From: Aldrovandia affinis
Taxonomy: Eukaryota; Chordata; Actinopteri; Notacanthiformes; Halosauridae
Direction of reading: 5' to 3'
Assembly: GCA_029706075.1 (NCBI GenBank)
Contig: JAINUG010000007.1
Coordinates: forward strand, 9,487,501-9,551,500
DNA: 64,000 nucleotides
In this document: positions 35,453 through 49,710 of the stretch, piece by piece
How positions within the stretch are numbered: the stretch's first letter is position 1
Layout: each line of letters opens with the position of its first letter
Translations under genes and position numbers: made by a program
Notes under the pieces: model-generated
What the model was told of the DNA's origin: nothing
Databases searched by the model: none
Seen by the model: only the letters and a program-made list of their open reading frames with translations

Positions 35453-36866
35453 ACCCTCCCCTGTAATGGCAACTAAGACCTCATTTCAAAATAAGGGTTC
35501 CACTAATACAATGAAAATATATAGCCTACTGTATCTCAGGGGCTCTTATATTCTACCCAGCCTAGTAGAATCTAGTCAGTGACACACCAGTTTTGGAAGG
35601 GTAATCCTAGTTGTCACCAGGTATATTACTCACGTCAAGAAAAAGGTTGCTGGCCTTATTTAGACTAAATATGGTGTGGAGAGTCAGTGTCCATCGTCGT
35701 GGAGCTCATTCCAGCCCTGGCTTTTTCACGTTTAGCTCTAATGCAGTATTAGGTGTTAAACTCAAACGTGTCTAAATGTGCACTGCTTCTTTAGCCACAT
35801 GGACGTGAGATGTCATAGCCAACAAGCGAACCAGCTATATAATATTTGTAAATCACATCTACAGTTTGCTTAGATAACCAACCGTCGATAGAAATGTAAC
35901 TATAGCCAGCCGTAAGCTAATCACGATGCGGTCTCAATTCAACATTAATAACCATATTGCTGCCCAACTAATTCAAGAAAACCTTGATGGCTAGGTAGCG
36001 AAGAGCTTGAATCGGACTCGTTTGTAATGTCTCAAAGATACTCGTAGTAGCACTTCAAGTCCTGGCCGAACTTGCGAGGTTCTTGTTAGCTGGAGCTACT
36101 GGAAAGTTCACTATGGTGCATGCCCTCCAAAGCAAACTGAAGATACCCTTACCAGATGGCCAGCAAACACAAGATCACACATTAAACGTTTAAAACACTT
36201 AACGTAACTTGCCAATTATCCATCTGTCAGAAAACATCAAGCTCGCAAACGTTGACTACCTCATGATTTATTCCAGCCAGCTGTACACGAGTCGTGTTAA
36301 CATACCATCTAGCTTATAGCTAGCGAGTTAATACAGCTAGTTCGAAAAGAAAAAACGATAACCGCCACTACTAACTAGCTTGTTTTTTATATTTTAGATA
36401 ATACGACACTAGATACAAGGGCAACCGCAACCTATAAGCTATATCAAGCTTAGACCAAGTTCGTTGAAGCTAGGTAGTAACGTTACCGTTTCCTTCCTGA
36501 AAAAAATGTCTCACTACAAGCGTTAGCTAAATACCCCGCTATTCAATCTTCCACAACGTCGCGGCTTGCAATCCCACTACAATTTATAACGAAATAATTA
36601 CCTAGAATATTGGGCTTCGTCCAGACTACTCCCGCTTTCTCTCCTGGATCGTAAAGTGCCCACACACTGATACAATGTCACCGCCCAACAGCGTCGGCAG
36701 GCCGCTCGACTCAGCCGAACAGGAAGCGCAGTTGAACAGGGGTTGCCAGATCGATTCACAGATTTAAAGCCAAGGTGACGTCAGAAATACAACAAGGAAA
36801 GATGGTCTTCGATGAAATTCCAAACGCAGTTTTATTCTTTTGAATTAGAATAGTCTGTTTTAATAT
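35453..36866. repeat. Tandem duplication, unit B, promoter segment
   Basis: This is the second copy of the segment at 26203-27350, in the same orientation. The order of further matching blocks (29810-30385 with 42001-42440, and 35205-35400 with 42645-42840) is the same in both units. That shows one tandem duplication of about 9 kb, later altered by insertions and deletions. The unit junction falls near 35440-35452. Confidence 0.9.
36601..36783 (-). promoter_or_regulatory. far1: Duplicate FAR1 promoter and exon 1, distal copy
   Basis: This block matches the proximal FAR1 exon 1 and promoter with about eight differences in 155 bases. The donor CTAG|GTAATT (exon end 36601), the GGAA-containing stretch and the CRE TGACGTCA (36776-36783) are all kept. 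It could start an alternative FAR1 transcript with the same protein and a 14-kb first intron, or be a silent copy. It belongs to the tandem duplication described separately. Confidence 0.6.
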
Positions 36867-36929
36867 TGACTTAGCCTATATATATATATATAAAACAATA
36901 TTTATACGAGATTACACTTTCAAAGATGT

Positions 36930-37175
36930 AGCCAAGAGACAAATGCATTAAATATACATATACACACATATACATATATATATATGTGTATATATATGTG
37001 TATATATATATATATATATATACACATATATTTTCACTCGTAGGATTTAATTAGGAAGCTGTTTTAGCTTTTTCTAAAGGGATATAAAAACCGATAACAA
37101 AAGAATTGTTCCTTACCTTTCATTACATGTAAATTCGTTTGCAGATGCTCTTTCATATATATATATATATATATA
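36930..37175. repeat. TA-rich microsatellite blocks
   Basis: Runs of TATATA and TACACATATA occur at 36950-37030 and again at 37155-37175. They supplied TA target sites for the two adjacent Tc1 insertions. Confidence 0.85.
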
Positions 37176-38778
<1,603 letters not shown>

Positions 38779-38790
38779 TATATATATATA

Positions 38791-41700
38791 CAGTGGGGAA
38801 AATAAGTATTTCACCCCCTGCTGATTTTGTGAGTTTGCCCCCTTACAAAGAAAGGAACGGAACGGTCGGTCTATAAATTTCATGGTAGGTTCATCTTAAC
38901 AGTGAGAGACAGAATATTTTTTTTAAAATCCCAGAAAATCACATTATATGAATTTTAAACATTTATTTGTGTTTTATTGAGGAAAATAAGTATTTCACCC
39001 CCTAGCAAAACAGCAAGAATTCTGGCTCCCACAGACCGGTTATGTGACCAGGAGGCACACAGATTAGTCCTCTTACTTAATTCAAATCAAATCAAATCAA
39101 ATCAAGTTTATTTGTATAGCGCTTTTCACAACAGAATTGTCACAAAACGCTTAACAGAGGGGGAACCCAGGCCTAGACCCCCCCAAAAGCAAGCCTAACG
39201 GCAACAGTGGCAAGGAAAAACTCCCTAGGTAGGGAGAAACCTTGGGAGGAACCAGACTAAAAAGGGGGGGAGCCCATCCTCTTCTGGCCGGCACAGGGTA
39301 TGTCCAAAAAGACCATGTCATGGTCAGTCCAAGGTTAGTCTGAGTTAGGTAGTCAGCGGGGGGCTAAACCACACGGAGAGGGTCCAGATCCAGGAACTGG
39401 GGTTGGCGTGGGGGTGAGGGTTGATGGGGGCAGCTCACACTTCTCGCAGGATCTAGGGCTCGGGGCAGGTGCCCCGAGTCAGAGGCCGAGGCAGAGAAGA
39501 GAACATGCAGTCAGAAAAAAAAAGCAGTGCTATAGCCAGTAGCATTATGTAAGAGCAGGGGAGCACAAGCATAGGAAATATACAGTTAGCCCCAACAGGT
39601 GTAAGCTATGGCAGCATACCTATTAGGAGAGGGACAGAGAAAACACGCAGCCATGTGAGAGTTCCAAACAATCCACACCTGATCAAGGATAACCAGCATA
39701 ACAGTGGTGGTAACACATTGAGGAGGTGACAGTATGGAAAGTTTCTCACTCCATAAGACACTAAGGCACGGCCTTCTCCATCTCTCCACCTAGACTATGT
39801 TTGGCAGTAAGCTAGGCTGAAAAGATATGTTTTTAATCTACACTTAAAAATTGAAACTGTGTCCGAATCCCTAACATGCCTTGGTAAACCGTTCCACAAC
39901 AGAGGAGCTCTAAAAGAGAAGGCTCTACCACCAGCTGTGCTCTTCAAAATTCTAGGAGTAATAGATGGCCGGCTTCTTGTGAACGAAGCAGTCGTGTCGG
40001 CTTATAGGGGGCAATCATTTCGGTCAGATATAAAGGTGCAAGTCCGTTTACTGCTTTAAAAGTTAGCAACAGTACTTTATAATCAGCCCGATATTTAATA
40101 GGAAGCCAATGTAGTGATGCTAACACTGGAGTAATGTGCTCATACTTTTTGGATCTAGTCAAAATACGTGCCGCTGTATTCTGTACTAGTTGAAGACTCT
40201 TTAGAGAGCTACTAGAGGAGCCGGATAATAAGGCATTACAATAGTCTAGCCTCGATGCAACAAAAGCATGCATCAAGGTTTTAGCATCCTCTAATGACAG
40301 AAAGTGCCGAATTTTAGCTATGTTTCTTAGGTGAAAGAAAGCTACTCTGGAAGTGTTTTTAATATGAGTGTCAAATGTAAGGTCCTGATCAATAATAAAA
40401 CCAAGGTTCTTAACCATAATACTTGATGTAACTATGCAATCACCTGCATTTAACTGCAGATCCAACTTGTTCCTTAATTTTTGGGGCCCAAAACCATCAT
40501 CTCTGTTTTATCTGAATTTAAAAGCAGGAAATGTACTGTCATCCAGTTCTTTATATCAGAGATACAAGCCTCTAATTGAGTGAGTTTAAGTGTTTCACCT
40601 GGTTTCATTGATATGTACAGCTGTGTATCATCGGCATAGCAATGGAAATTTACACCATGTTTACGAATAACATTACCGAGTGGTAGCAAGTATAATGAGA
40701 ACAGTAATGGTCCCAGCACTGAGCCTTGTGGAATACCATATTTAAGCTGAGAGTAGTCAGAGAACTAGTACTCCTAATTAAGTACTCGTTACCTGTATAA
40801 AAGACAACTGTCCACAGAATCAATCAATGAATCAGATTCCAACCTCTCCACAATGGGCAAGACCAAAGAATTGTCTAAGGACATCAGGGACAAAATTGTA
40901 GACCTGCACAAGACTGGAATGGGCTACAAGACCATTGGCAAGCAGCTTGGTGAGAAGGAGTCAACTGTTGGTGCGATAATTAGAAAATGGAAGAAACACC
41001 AATTGACCATCAATCTCCCTCGGTCTGGGGCTCCACGCAAGATCTCACCTCGTGGAGTGAACCTGATCATGAGAAAGGTGAGGGAACAACCCAGAACTAC
41101 ACGGCTGGAGCTTGTTGATGATCTCAAGGCAGCTGGGACCACAGTCACCAAGATGACCATTGGTAACACACTACGCCGTAATGGATTGAAATCCTGTAGT
41201 GCCCGCAAGGTCCCCCTGCTCAAGAAGGCACATGTACAGGCCCGTCTGAAGTTTGCCAATGAGCACCTGGATGATTCAGAGGAGGCTTGGGAGAAAGTGC
41301 TGTGGTCAGATGAGACTAAAATCGAGCTCTTTGGCATCAACTCGACTCGCCATGTTTGGAGGAAGAAAAAAGCTGCCTTGGACCCCAAGAACACCATCCC
41401 CACCGTCAAGCATGGCGGTGGAAACATTATGCTTTGGGGCTGTTTCTCTGCTAAGGGCACAGGACGACTTCACCGGATCGAGGGGAGGATGAATGGGGCC
41501 ATGTACCGGGAAATCTTGGGTGAGAACCTCCTTCCCTCAGCCAGGACACTGAAAATGGATTTCTAAGGATTTGGAGAGGATCTGCAAAGAGGAGTGGGCC
41601 AAAATCCCTCCTGGGATCTGCGCAAACTTGGTGACCAACTACAAGAAACGTCTGACCGCTGTGCTTGCCAACAAGGGTTTCTCCACCAAGTACTGAGTCA

Positions 41701-41911
41701 TGTTTTGCTAGGGGGTGAAATACTTATTTTCCTCAATAAAACACAAATAAATGTTTAAAATTCATATAATGTAATTTTCTGGGATTTTTTTAAATATTCT
41801 GTCTCTCACTGTTAAGATGATCCTACCATGAAAATTATAGACCGTTCCTTTCTTTGTAAGGGGGCAAACTCACTAAATCAGCAGGGGGTGAAATACTTAT
41901 TTTCCCCACTG
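38791..41911 (+). mobile_element. Tc1 transposon of a second subfamily, split by an L2 LINE (copy 2)
   Basis: Ends CAGTGGGGAAAATAAGTATT and its complement at 41892-41911 flank a transposase starting at 40853 ([20 protein letters not shown]). It reads on through [11 protein letters not shown] to 41566. There an internal deletion removes the middle of the catalytic domain, including the QQDNDPKH and NPIENLW parts, and the C-terminus resumes as [11 protein letters not shown] to 41696. An L2 fragment (about 39080-40770) interrupts the left leader. The TIR differs from copy 1 although the transposases are close. Non-functional. Confidence 0.9.
39080..40770 (-). mobile_element. L2 LINE fragment nested in Tc1 copy 2
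   Basis: Minus-strand frames 40474-40719 ([23 protein letters not shown]) and 39944-40465 (VASRLDYCNALLSG, LHWLPIKYRADYK) form the C-terminal half of an L2 reverse transcriptase with a frameshift between. The 3' end at the left ends in (GATTT)n on the minus strand after the GCGCTATACAAATAAACTTG motif. It splits the Tc1 leader, so it is younger than that Tc1 insertion. Confidence 0.88.
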
Positions 41912-42000
41912 TATATATTTTAAAAAAATATATATATATATAATTGGCTGTTTCCCCTCATATCATTGTGGTCATGTCAGTTCCCACTATATATAACATA

Positions 42001-42440
42001 TACATGATAATGTTCTAATCTTTCACAAGTGTATCAGCAGTGTCAAGTGTGTATCACACAGCCACCTTGGGAACTGGACATTCACGTATAGAGGTGGAGA
42101 GGAGTTTACTGCAATGGTTTCCATTTCAATTTCCAAGGTTGGGGCAGCAGAAACACAAAATGGCAATCAACACTCAGAAATGTAGCATACACCATAATGG
42201 AACTTCTCCTTATACCACTGGCTGTTTCCCCTCATATCATTGTGGTCAAGTCAGTTCCCACTATATATAACAATACAAATAGTGCTGCTGTCTGGCACCA
42301 TGAGACTGTCCAAAACTCTGTTTGCCTCTGGTGCATAAGACTTATAGGACAAACCTATATCAAGAAAAAAATAAGACTGGACAAATTAGAATAAGAATTA
42401 CGAAAGACCTTTGCAATTTCACATAATTTTCCAAAGTATT
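42001..42440. repeat. Tandem duplication, unit B, middle block
   Basis: This block matches 29810-30385. A further 55 bases just to its left (41945-42000) repeat part of its interior (42220-42262), a local secondary duplication beside the Tc1 insertion. I see no gene in it. Confidence 0.85.
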
Positions 42441-42644
42441 GCAAAAAAGTAAAATTAACTAGTCAATAATGAGTATCATTGGTTCCTACTAGCACAAGCA
42501 CTGTACTCTTCCAGGACTGGAGCGGTTTCTTCATGATGGTAGGCTTGTGCTAAATTAGACAGTCTCAAGGCTGACTCATTTTCCCTCGGGGGTACCTCAA
42601 AGAGTACAATCATGTAGGATATGTTTTGAAAATGTACAGTACCT

Positions 42645-42840
42645 TATGAGAGTGAAAAATGTCACATCAGTCATCGGTGCACATATCTGTTAATCTGTCG
42701 TACACAAAGGATTCTTTCAAACTCTGCTTTGTTTCATGTTCTGTTCTGTGCTCAGAGTGAAGAAATCCACCAAACCACTTCTCCCTCCCTAAGAGTACAG
42801 CATATTAACCCCCAACTCTCCTGTCTCCACTCCCCTCAGA
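42645..42840. repeat. Tandem duplication, unit B, end block
   Basis: This is the right-end copy of the block at 35205-35400. Beyond it, from about 42850, no match to the duplicated unit is seen, so this is the outer breakpoint. Confidence 0.82.
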
Positions 42841-42849
42841 ACTAAATGC

Positions 42850-44203
42850 AATGGAAGGGATATACTTTCACTTCACCATTACAGATGACGATGGTGTCCC
42901 CAATATTTAAGCATTCACATTTTAGTATGCTTTCATTAGTCAATGTAAAAGCCCATCATTTCAGCAGGGGAATTAGGAGTTCTAGATCAGGACTTCTCTG
43001 TCTTTATTAATTCTATTTTTAATCTGTTTTAAATAAGTATTTCTGAAACAATACATTCATTTGGGATTTTATGTTACTTGATTGTATTACACCTTAAAAA
43101 TTTAACTAGAAATATAACCTGCCAAAAAGTTACAAAACAGTAAAGTTTCACCATCATTTCAATCTTAGAGGACACCTATGTCATACATTTATGCTAATAC
43201 AAGCTTCCATAACATGCAATTATGTACAATAACTATTTAATTGTTTTAATTTAGGAAGCTCACTTGAAAAAAAAGGTTCTGTTATCACATATTTTCTGTT
43301 TTCTCACACTACACATCTTTAACACAAATGTACCTTCCCAACACACCATCTCATTCACACCCTCCTTTAACAGAACACAAGTTGTACACTAACAATACAT
43401 GAATTTCAAGAAGTGTACAAAATAGCATAGCATCAAATACTGCCATCTAGTGTCCATATGCTGTCTTTAAGCACTACATACTCAAATTTAAACCTTGAAA
43501 CCATAATATGACTAAGGCAAGTGCATTTTGGAAGATTTGGGATTTTGGGTGTACATTTGTGCTTGTGTGCTCTTACTCTGGCTTTTTTCTCAGTCTTACC
43601 TTGTTCATTCCTCACCTTTATTATTTTTTTCTGGCAAGAACTGTGGTGGAAGCAGTGTGCAGCCTGACAATGGCAGTTACTGACTTCATAATCTAGTGGA
43701 AAAGGTTCAAATCTGTTCTGTGACTGTACACAGAAAAGCAGAGTATCAGTGTTCTGGCTGCAGCTCTTGTTGACCTTAGGAGGGTGGGGCCATGGGTGGC
43801 CCATGGATGGGTGGCCAATTCAAGGAGTTCACCTTTCCTAACAAACAGCTGAAACCTGGCTACCAGGAGCTGCTAGGTATGCTGAAAAGGGAGACACACT
43901 CACCCATTAAAGACCCCCCTAGCCTGACTTGTCAGGCTCATAACCTTACGGTACTATAAGCCTGACCAGGTTGACACTCTGATGGAATATAAGCCAGAGA
44001 TCAGCCAAAAGGCTCTGACAAAGGTCTGTGGATCGAAAGCGTAGTGAATTAAATAAATGGAATTTTTGCTCACAGTTGAATTTCATGCCTTTTCATGCCT
44101 GAAGTCATAACACTTTCTGGATGTGTGAACGGCCCTACTTTTTTGAGAGAAGTCCACCCAACATCCAAGATATGTTTTGCTAACAGGTCAGTTACATCTA
44201 CTG
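42850..44203. other. Spacer beyond the tandem duplication
   Basis: No gene is recognised. The stretch 43985-44060 (TCTGTGGATCGAAAGCG followed by GAATTAAATAAATGG) has the look of a retroelement 3' region, but I cannot assign it. Confidence 0.35.
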
Positions 44204-45019
44204 GGGCCTGTCTCACAAAGGGTATCTTTGCGTTAGCTGGCTACACAAAGCCTAACAATGGCAATTATGGCTAACCTGTCGCATGAAGGTTGTTATCAAC
44301 TTGTTCTGTCAACCCTGGTTTTTCCGATTGAGCTATGAGCGCATGCACACAAAAGTGGTGGCGTTTGTAACACAGCCAATTGCATGCAACATGGACAGAT
44401 CCAGAGCATTGTTTCATGAAGCAGTATTGGTGAGTTAGCGAGCTAACTCTGGGCTTAATCCTGGGTTTTCAGTCTCATGACTGTGGCTCACTCAGGGCTT
44501 CGGTGATGGGAATGTGAGTGCAATCTATTGCACCAATCACTCTCGGGAATCCTATGACAAATTATACCGCACTTAATATGCAACAGTACATTTTATTCAT
44601 TATTGATAACTATCTATATAAACTGTATGTTTGCTCAGGTTCTCTGCATCACCAATGGAATACGTATATGTACTGTTGGCTAGGAAATGTAGGGCAATAC
44701 ATACAGTTTGCTGCACAGTGATCGCATGGCTTCAACCAGTGGCATTTGTGACATGCGGCTCTGTCACAGCGGAGAATCTGTATCTCTGATATTTAAAAAA
44801 TCTGATTCTCTAGGAATGGTGAGGCCATTTTCCAGAGAGCTGATTGGTGAGGGGGTGGCTTTTTATAGGATTGGATCCATTAGCTGAACTTACTTGCCTA
44901 CTCCAGATCAGGTTAGGTTCGTGGCATAAGTTACCATAGCGATGCAAGGCGGTTAAAAGTGAGCCACAGTCATGAGACCAAAAACCCAGGGTTAAGCGCA
45001 AAGTGAGTGAGACAGGCCC
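44204..45019. mobile_element. Foldback MITE with GGGCCTGTCTCAC ends
   Basis: GGGCCTGTCTCAC at the left is matched by GTGAGACAGGCCC at the right, flanked on both sides by CTG. An inner pair of complementary stretches (44452-44498 with 44960-44998, including CAGTCTCATGACTGTGGCTC) extends the foldback. The 3-base flank recalls PIF/Harbinger elements. No transposase is present. Confidence 0.65.
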
Positions 45020-45321
45020 CTGACAAATCATGATTTTGTGCAGGTGGCAATTGGATGTGGTGAAATCTGGTGGTGCATCAGTAAACTCACTTTCAAACCA
45101 ACTGACCACCGGCAAAAACTTGTTATAACCAATCAGATTGTAGAAATTTGAGCAGAAATCAGTCTCACAAACTGTAATGTCCCTTTCCAGATGTCTCTAT
45201 CTCTAGATTGTCTGGTCTGGGGACAAGACTAAAGACCTCCTACTTGAGCTGTTCACTCTGTTGCTCAGGGGACCAACAGGTCCTTATCTGTGCTGTTGTT
45301 TTGTAGGCACCTTGTACCATA

Positions 45322-46409
45322 GGCCGCGGAACTGGTATGGCCAGTAGGGGTGTGGCCATACCTACTTTGGTGTGCATGAAACATCAAACATTGTGTAAAA
45401 ATTCTAATCTATCAGCAAATACATTACGTTTTTGCACTTACCGCGCGCGCTTCCCGGGCTAATTTCCAGTAGCTGTAAGCCTACGTACAGTACGTAGCCT
45501 ATCACAAGCAACAAATGTTCCCTAATGATTGATTTGTTATTTGTGTCATGTGAGCTTAGCATCACACTAACGTGAATTCCACAGAACAAATACAAATGCT
45601 CTATCTAAGCAGACTGCTAGTGTGGTCGCTAAAGTTTAAGCAATAGTAACGTTAAATTGAACGATGGAGCGTTGAAAAATAACTGATTTTTCTTCGGGTC
45701 AAAGTTAACCAAAGCGGCTGAGACAACCACCGTCACTCCAGCCGACAATGAGCCCTCTGAGCCTGAGGAACCAGCAGTAGAATTTCCAATTAGCCCCACA
45801 ACTGCCAGTGCTCCAGCTAGTGTTAGCCCCTCTGCCATCACAATGGTAGCATCAGTAACATCGGCAATGAATGCTGCTCCGGTAGCGAAAACCCTATTGC
45901 CAGATGTACACAGGCTGTTGAAATTGTTTTATACAATTCTCGTGTCAACTGCCAGCGCCAAGAGGTCATTCTCAACCTTTCGTCATATGAAGACTTATCT
46001 AAGGTCAACAATGACTCAAAGGAGACTCAATGACTTGATGTGCAGCCACACACATAGGGATGCTTTGGCCAATGTGGATGTTCTCACCATTGTCAGTGAC
46101 TTCATCCAGCACAACGAGAGACGGATTAACTTCTTTGGGAACGTTTAAGACGGGGTGGTGTTGTGTTTTTAATCCTATGCAACTGGACTTGACGTGTCAA
46201 ATGATTTACGTTTTTTAATCATACTGGTTAAGTAATGCATATGATACTATTTGATTGTGACTCAAGTGTAGGCTATAATCAGGAAAAATAAAAACAGCAA
46301 TAATAAATAACAATAATAAATAAAGTAATGCGTTACGAGCGTGTGGCTTGGGAGGGGGACGCAACGTCACGTCATTCTTGGCCCTACCCATTCGAAATAC
46401 GCTCCACGG
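45322..46409 (+). mobile_element. hAT transposon with internal deletion
   Basis: The open frame from about 45690 to the TAA at 46148 starts with a Ser/Pro/Glu-rich N-terminal part (ADNEPSEPEEPAVEFPISPT). It then jumps to the C-terminal hAT dimerisation domain (LLKLFYTILVSTASAKRSFS, RLNDLMCSHTHRD, RRINFFGNV), as in fish ZMYM1-like hAT transposases. The central catalytic part is absent, so this is a non-autonomous derivative. The element limits are estimated from GGCCGCGGAA at the left and its approximate complement near 46400, and are uncertain. Confidence 0.72.
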
Positions 46410-47290
46410 CCCATGCCTTGTGCCCATGGACCCACGTGGTAGACAGGATCCTAATCCACCTGAATCATGGGACCAGTTTCTTTGTCTCAGGCCATCTGAA
46501 ACAAAGAAGACAAAGGAAGGAACATTGCTGGCACCACCACCAGTATCCCCTCCAGATATAACGCAAACACCTCCAACAGCATACCCACAGTAGACATGCT
46601 CTTGTGAATGACCTACATTTCCTGCCTAGAATTTAGCCATGCAGTACTGCATTTCTGGGTTTGGGTCAGGTGACATATGTTGCCTGGTTGACCCCCCTGG
46701 TCTTGGAGACACATTTAAAGTTAGTTTCAGAACACCCCAGCCTCCAGATCCATCATCCATGGCTGGGATATAATACGAGCAATAAAATATTGTGGATAAC
46801 AAAGGGTTTATCTATTCCCAAAACTGTGTTGAGTGAGGGGGCACGTGCTCATGCCTTCCCCTCTATCCTATGCCAAGACAGCAAGACCCCTCCTGATAAT
46901 CCTACCTCACCTCGTACAGAACAGGTAGAACAACTAGACCCAGCCATCACAACATGATCCAGACACAGCCTCTCCCAACACCCCTGAGAGCCCAGACAAT
47001 CTATCCCTCCATCCTAGATAATGATCAGCCAGCACGCCCTACTAGTTCCCTTAACCCAATAACAGTGTATCCTCTGACTCTGGTCACCTCCCTGCACAAC
47101 CACTTGCTTTACAACTTCAATTAAAGAGGACCAAGACTTGGGAAAATATGATGATGCTTACTGTGTCTGAGCTCTCTAACATCAAATGCACCCAAGAACT
47201 CCACCTGCAGAAGTCAAGGCCCCAAGTGAGGAGTATGAAGAGGAAACAGCTCTAGCGCACAGGGAATGCATAAGTGGTAAGTACCGAAAA
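46410..47290. other. Spacer without recognised gene
   Basis: A Pro/Thr-rich open frame (46348-46593) and fragments with similar composition up to 47100 could be remains of a LINE first ORF, but no conserved motif is seen. Confidence 0.3.
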
Positions 47291-47293
47291 GCA

Positions 47294-47406
47294 CAACCTA
47301 GTCTCATGGGAAGTTTTGAAACTACACAAAGTGTACTTGTGAGCACACAATTCTGGATCTGAAAAAAGTGGTCAGAGCTACGTATATATCCCATGAGACT
47401 AGGTTG
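47294..47406. mobile_element. Small MITE, 113 bp
   Basis: CAACCTAGTCTCATGGGA (47294-47311) and its exact complement (47389-47406) enclose 77 bases with no ORF. The size and perfect 18-base ends fit a miniature inverted-repeat element. Confidence 0.7.
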
Positions 47407-47499
47407 GAAAGGCAGCTCTCTCCCGATCCCTCCACATGGACACCTCTGTTTAACCCGAAACCATTTTCTTCAAATAAAGTATCCACTGTCCAATGCACC

Positions 47500-47705
47500 T
47501 GAGACTTTCCGTGTTTTATCACTTCTCTCATACAGCCTACAGGCAGCCAGGGGACTCAGGGCCCAATGACAGCAGCACGGTCCCAGTACAGCTGAAATTA
47601 GACATGTTTCAGGGAACTGGAGCTGCACCCATGGACAGGCCTGTTCCAGAGGCGAAAGAGGGCTATAAGATGCACTATACAAATAAAGTTTGATTGATTC
47701 ATTGA
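47500..47705 (+). mobile_element. LINE 3'-end remnant
   Basis: Ends with GCACTATACAAATAAAGTTT followed by GATTGATTCATTGATTTA, the terminal motif and (GATT)n tail of fish LINEs, similar to the tail of the L2 copy at 39080 in reverse orientation. Only the terminal part is recognisable. Confidence 0.55.
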
Positions 47706-48520
47706 TTTAATAAAAGCATTTGTGTCAACGTGGTTTGGGCAGCGCAATGGGAGGTCAATAAAAACATTAGGCTATGTGCAAGTTTGGTGCGGATAATTCG
47801 TTTTTGTTCACCCAGACCGCCTTTTAACTCAAACGCAGGGCGTTATGTGCTAGTTTGGTGAACAATAACGAAGAGATTGCTGAGGTCCATATTTTATATC
47901 CGTACAAGTTCGTACTGTAATGGTAAACCATTGCTACTTCCGGTTAACATAGCCAATAGAAGACTAACTGCCTTTGGGGTATCCCACAGGCCTTAGCAAA
48001 TGCGAATTTTCTGTGTTTTGCACTCGTTTTACACTCCGCCCCCCATCAAGAATGGTCCATTGACAACTCTACAGAGCAGGATACCATAGTTGTATCATAT
48101 AGGTGTTTCCTCATTTTTAACCCCTCCTTGTATTTATGTCTGTGTGGAAGGCGTTGGTCCAGGTAGGGTAATTAGGGTGATTAATGGCCACGCCTACTGA
48201 CAGGGCAGCTGGGGCACACAGCTGTGCGGCATTACCTAATTGTACCTGTGTGTTTAAAACTGCTCTGTACTCTCGGTTGGTGGCTGGAACACGGGAGCTG
48301 AATGCCTGCTGGGAGAGAACCGTGAGACCTTGAATAAAAATGCAACTGAAAAGTAGTGAATGCTTTTGTGTAGTGTTGTATAGTGAATGAATAGTGCTTT
48401 GCCTTAACGGTGCTTTTTATTTAGTTAATTATTTAGATTTTATTGTTTTTAGCCAGAACCCCATGAGGGGGCATTTTGTTTCATTTTATTGTGCGAAGAA
48501 CCATTTTCTTACACCACAGG

Positions 48521-48724
48521 CATTTAGGAGACGCCCCATAAATATCCAGAGTGACATTCAGATTTCTTTATGTGCAATCAATTTATGTATACAGCTGGAT
48601 ATTTACTGTAGCAATTCAAGTTAAGTACCTTGCTCAAGGGTACAACGGCAATGTCCCACCTGGGAATCAAACCTGCAACCTGTATTACAAGCCCAGTTCC
48701 CTAACCACTCTACTACACTGCCAC
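48521..48724 (-). mobile_element. tRNA-derived SINE with L2-like tail
   Basis: Read on the minus strand it starts GGCAGTGTAGTAGAGTGG, an A-box region, has B box GCAGGTTTGATTCCC and the stretch CCCTTGAGCAAGGTACTT. It ends with a decayed version of the CAGACGCTCTTATCCAGAG motif shared with L2 tails. Such pairing lets the SINE use L2 machinery. Confidence 0.8.
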
Positions 48725-49710
48725 CCATAGTACATATTAACATTGTACATATAATGTATATATATTTTTATCATAGTATATTAACATTGACAGGACAGGC
48801 TAGTGTCATGTCTTTTCACTGTAAGGACAAAACATTTGTGTTTGGCCACATCAAAAATGTGACACCTCAGAAAGCAGAATCCAAAATGTACAAAGCAAGG
48901 AAAAGTCATACACATATTATGCATAACCCATATATTCTAAATATACATACATCATTATAATACAGTGGCATTGCAATAATACCGAGCTGAAAAGGAAGAA
49001 AGATATCATAATAAAAATAATATAAAATAAATAATAATGATCATCTTAGAGAGCAGGATTGCACCTTTATGGATAAAGAATGCTGTAAGTGAAACTGTAC
49101 TCTATTCTCACACTACTGACAAGCTTACCCTCCATGTTTGCTCAGTCATGTGAAGAAAAGACAACCAAAAAAGCTGTAATTTGTCCTGCTTATTCTATTC
49201 ATCAGTGCACCGTGAAAACCAGTGCCTGGTGTCACAAAGAATCTGGGGATGAATTGTGATGGTGTGACACAAAGGATAGATTTGGTTACCAACACAAAAC
49301 AAGGCTTATTGTACATACTCGGTAAGGTCGAGTTCTCAACCTGAAAACAAAACTCAGTGACACGCATACAAGCTCAATGTCCCATAAACGAGAACTGACT
49401 GATGAGTTTGGACCTTCATTCAAGAATGAAGCCTTTATGTTATGGTTTGATAAGACATAAATATGACAGCCCAGCTTTCCCCACAACAGGTACAGTATGT
49501 TTGAACCCTCTGCCATTCCATACATAAACACACGAGATACACAATATCAGGTCGATACAAATGAGCAATGCTTCATAGAAATACAGACTCCAAAATTATT
49601 CTTTCATTTATTCTTGATAAAGATGAGAAAAAAGACTGTATAAAATAAACAATAGAGGTAATGAGCTATATTGTATTCTCAAAATATATATGCTCTTATT
49701 CTTAAAATAT

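Noticed and set aside
40924-41460. 178-residue minus-strand frame
   Set aside because: It is the antisense shadow of the Tc1 copy 2 transposase.
43985-44080. Possible Penelope-like or other retroelement 3' end
   Set aside because: Only a short suggestive motif is present, too little to assign a family.
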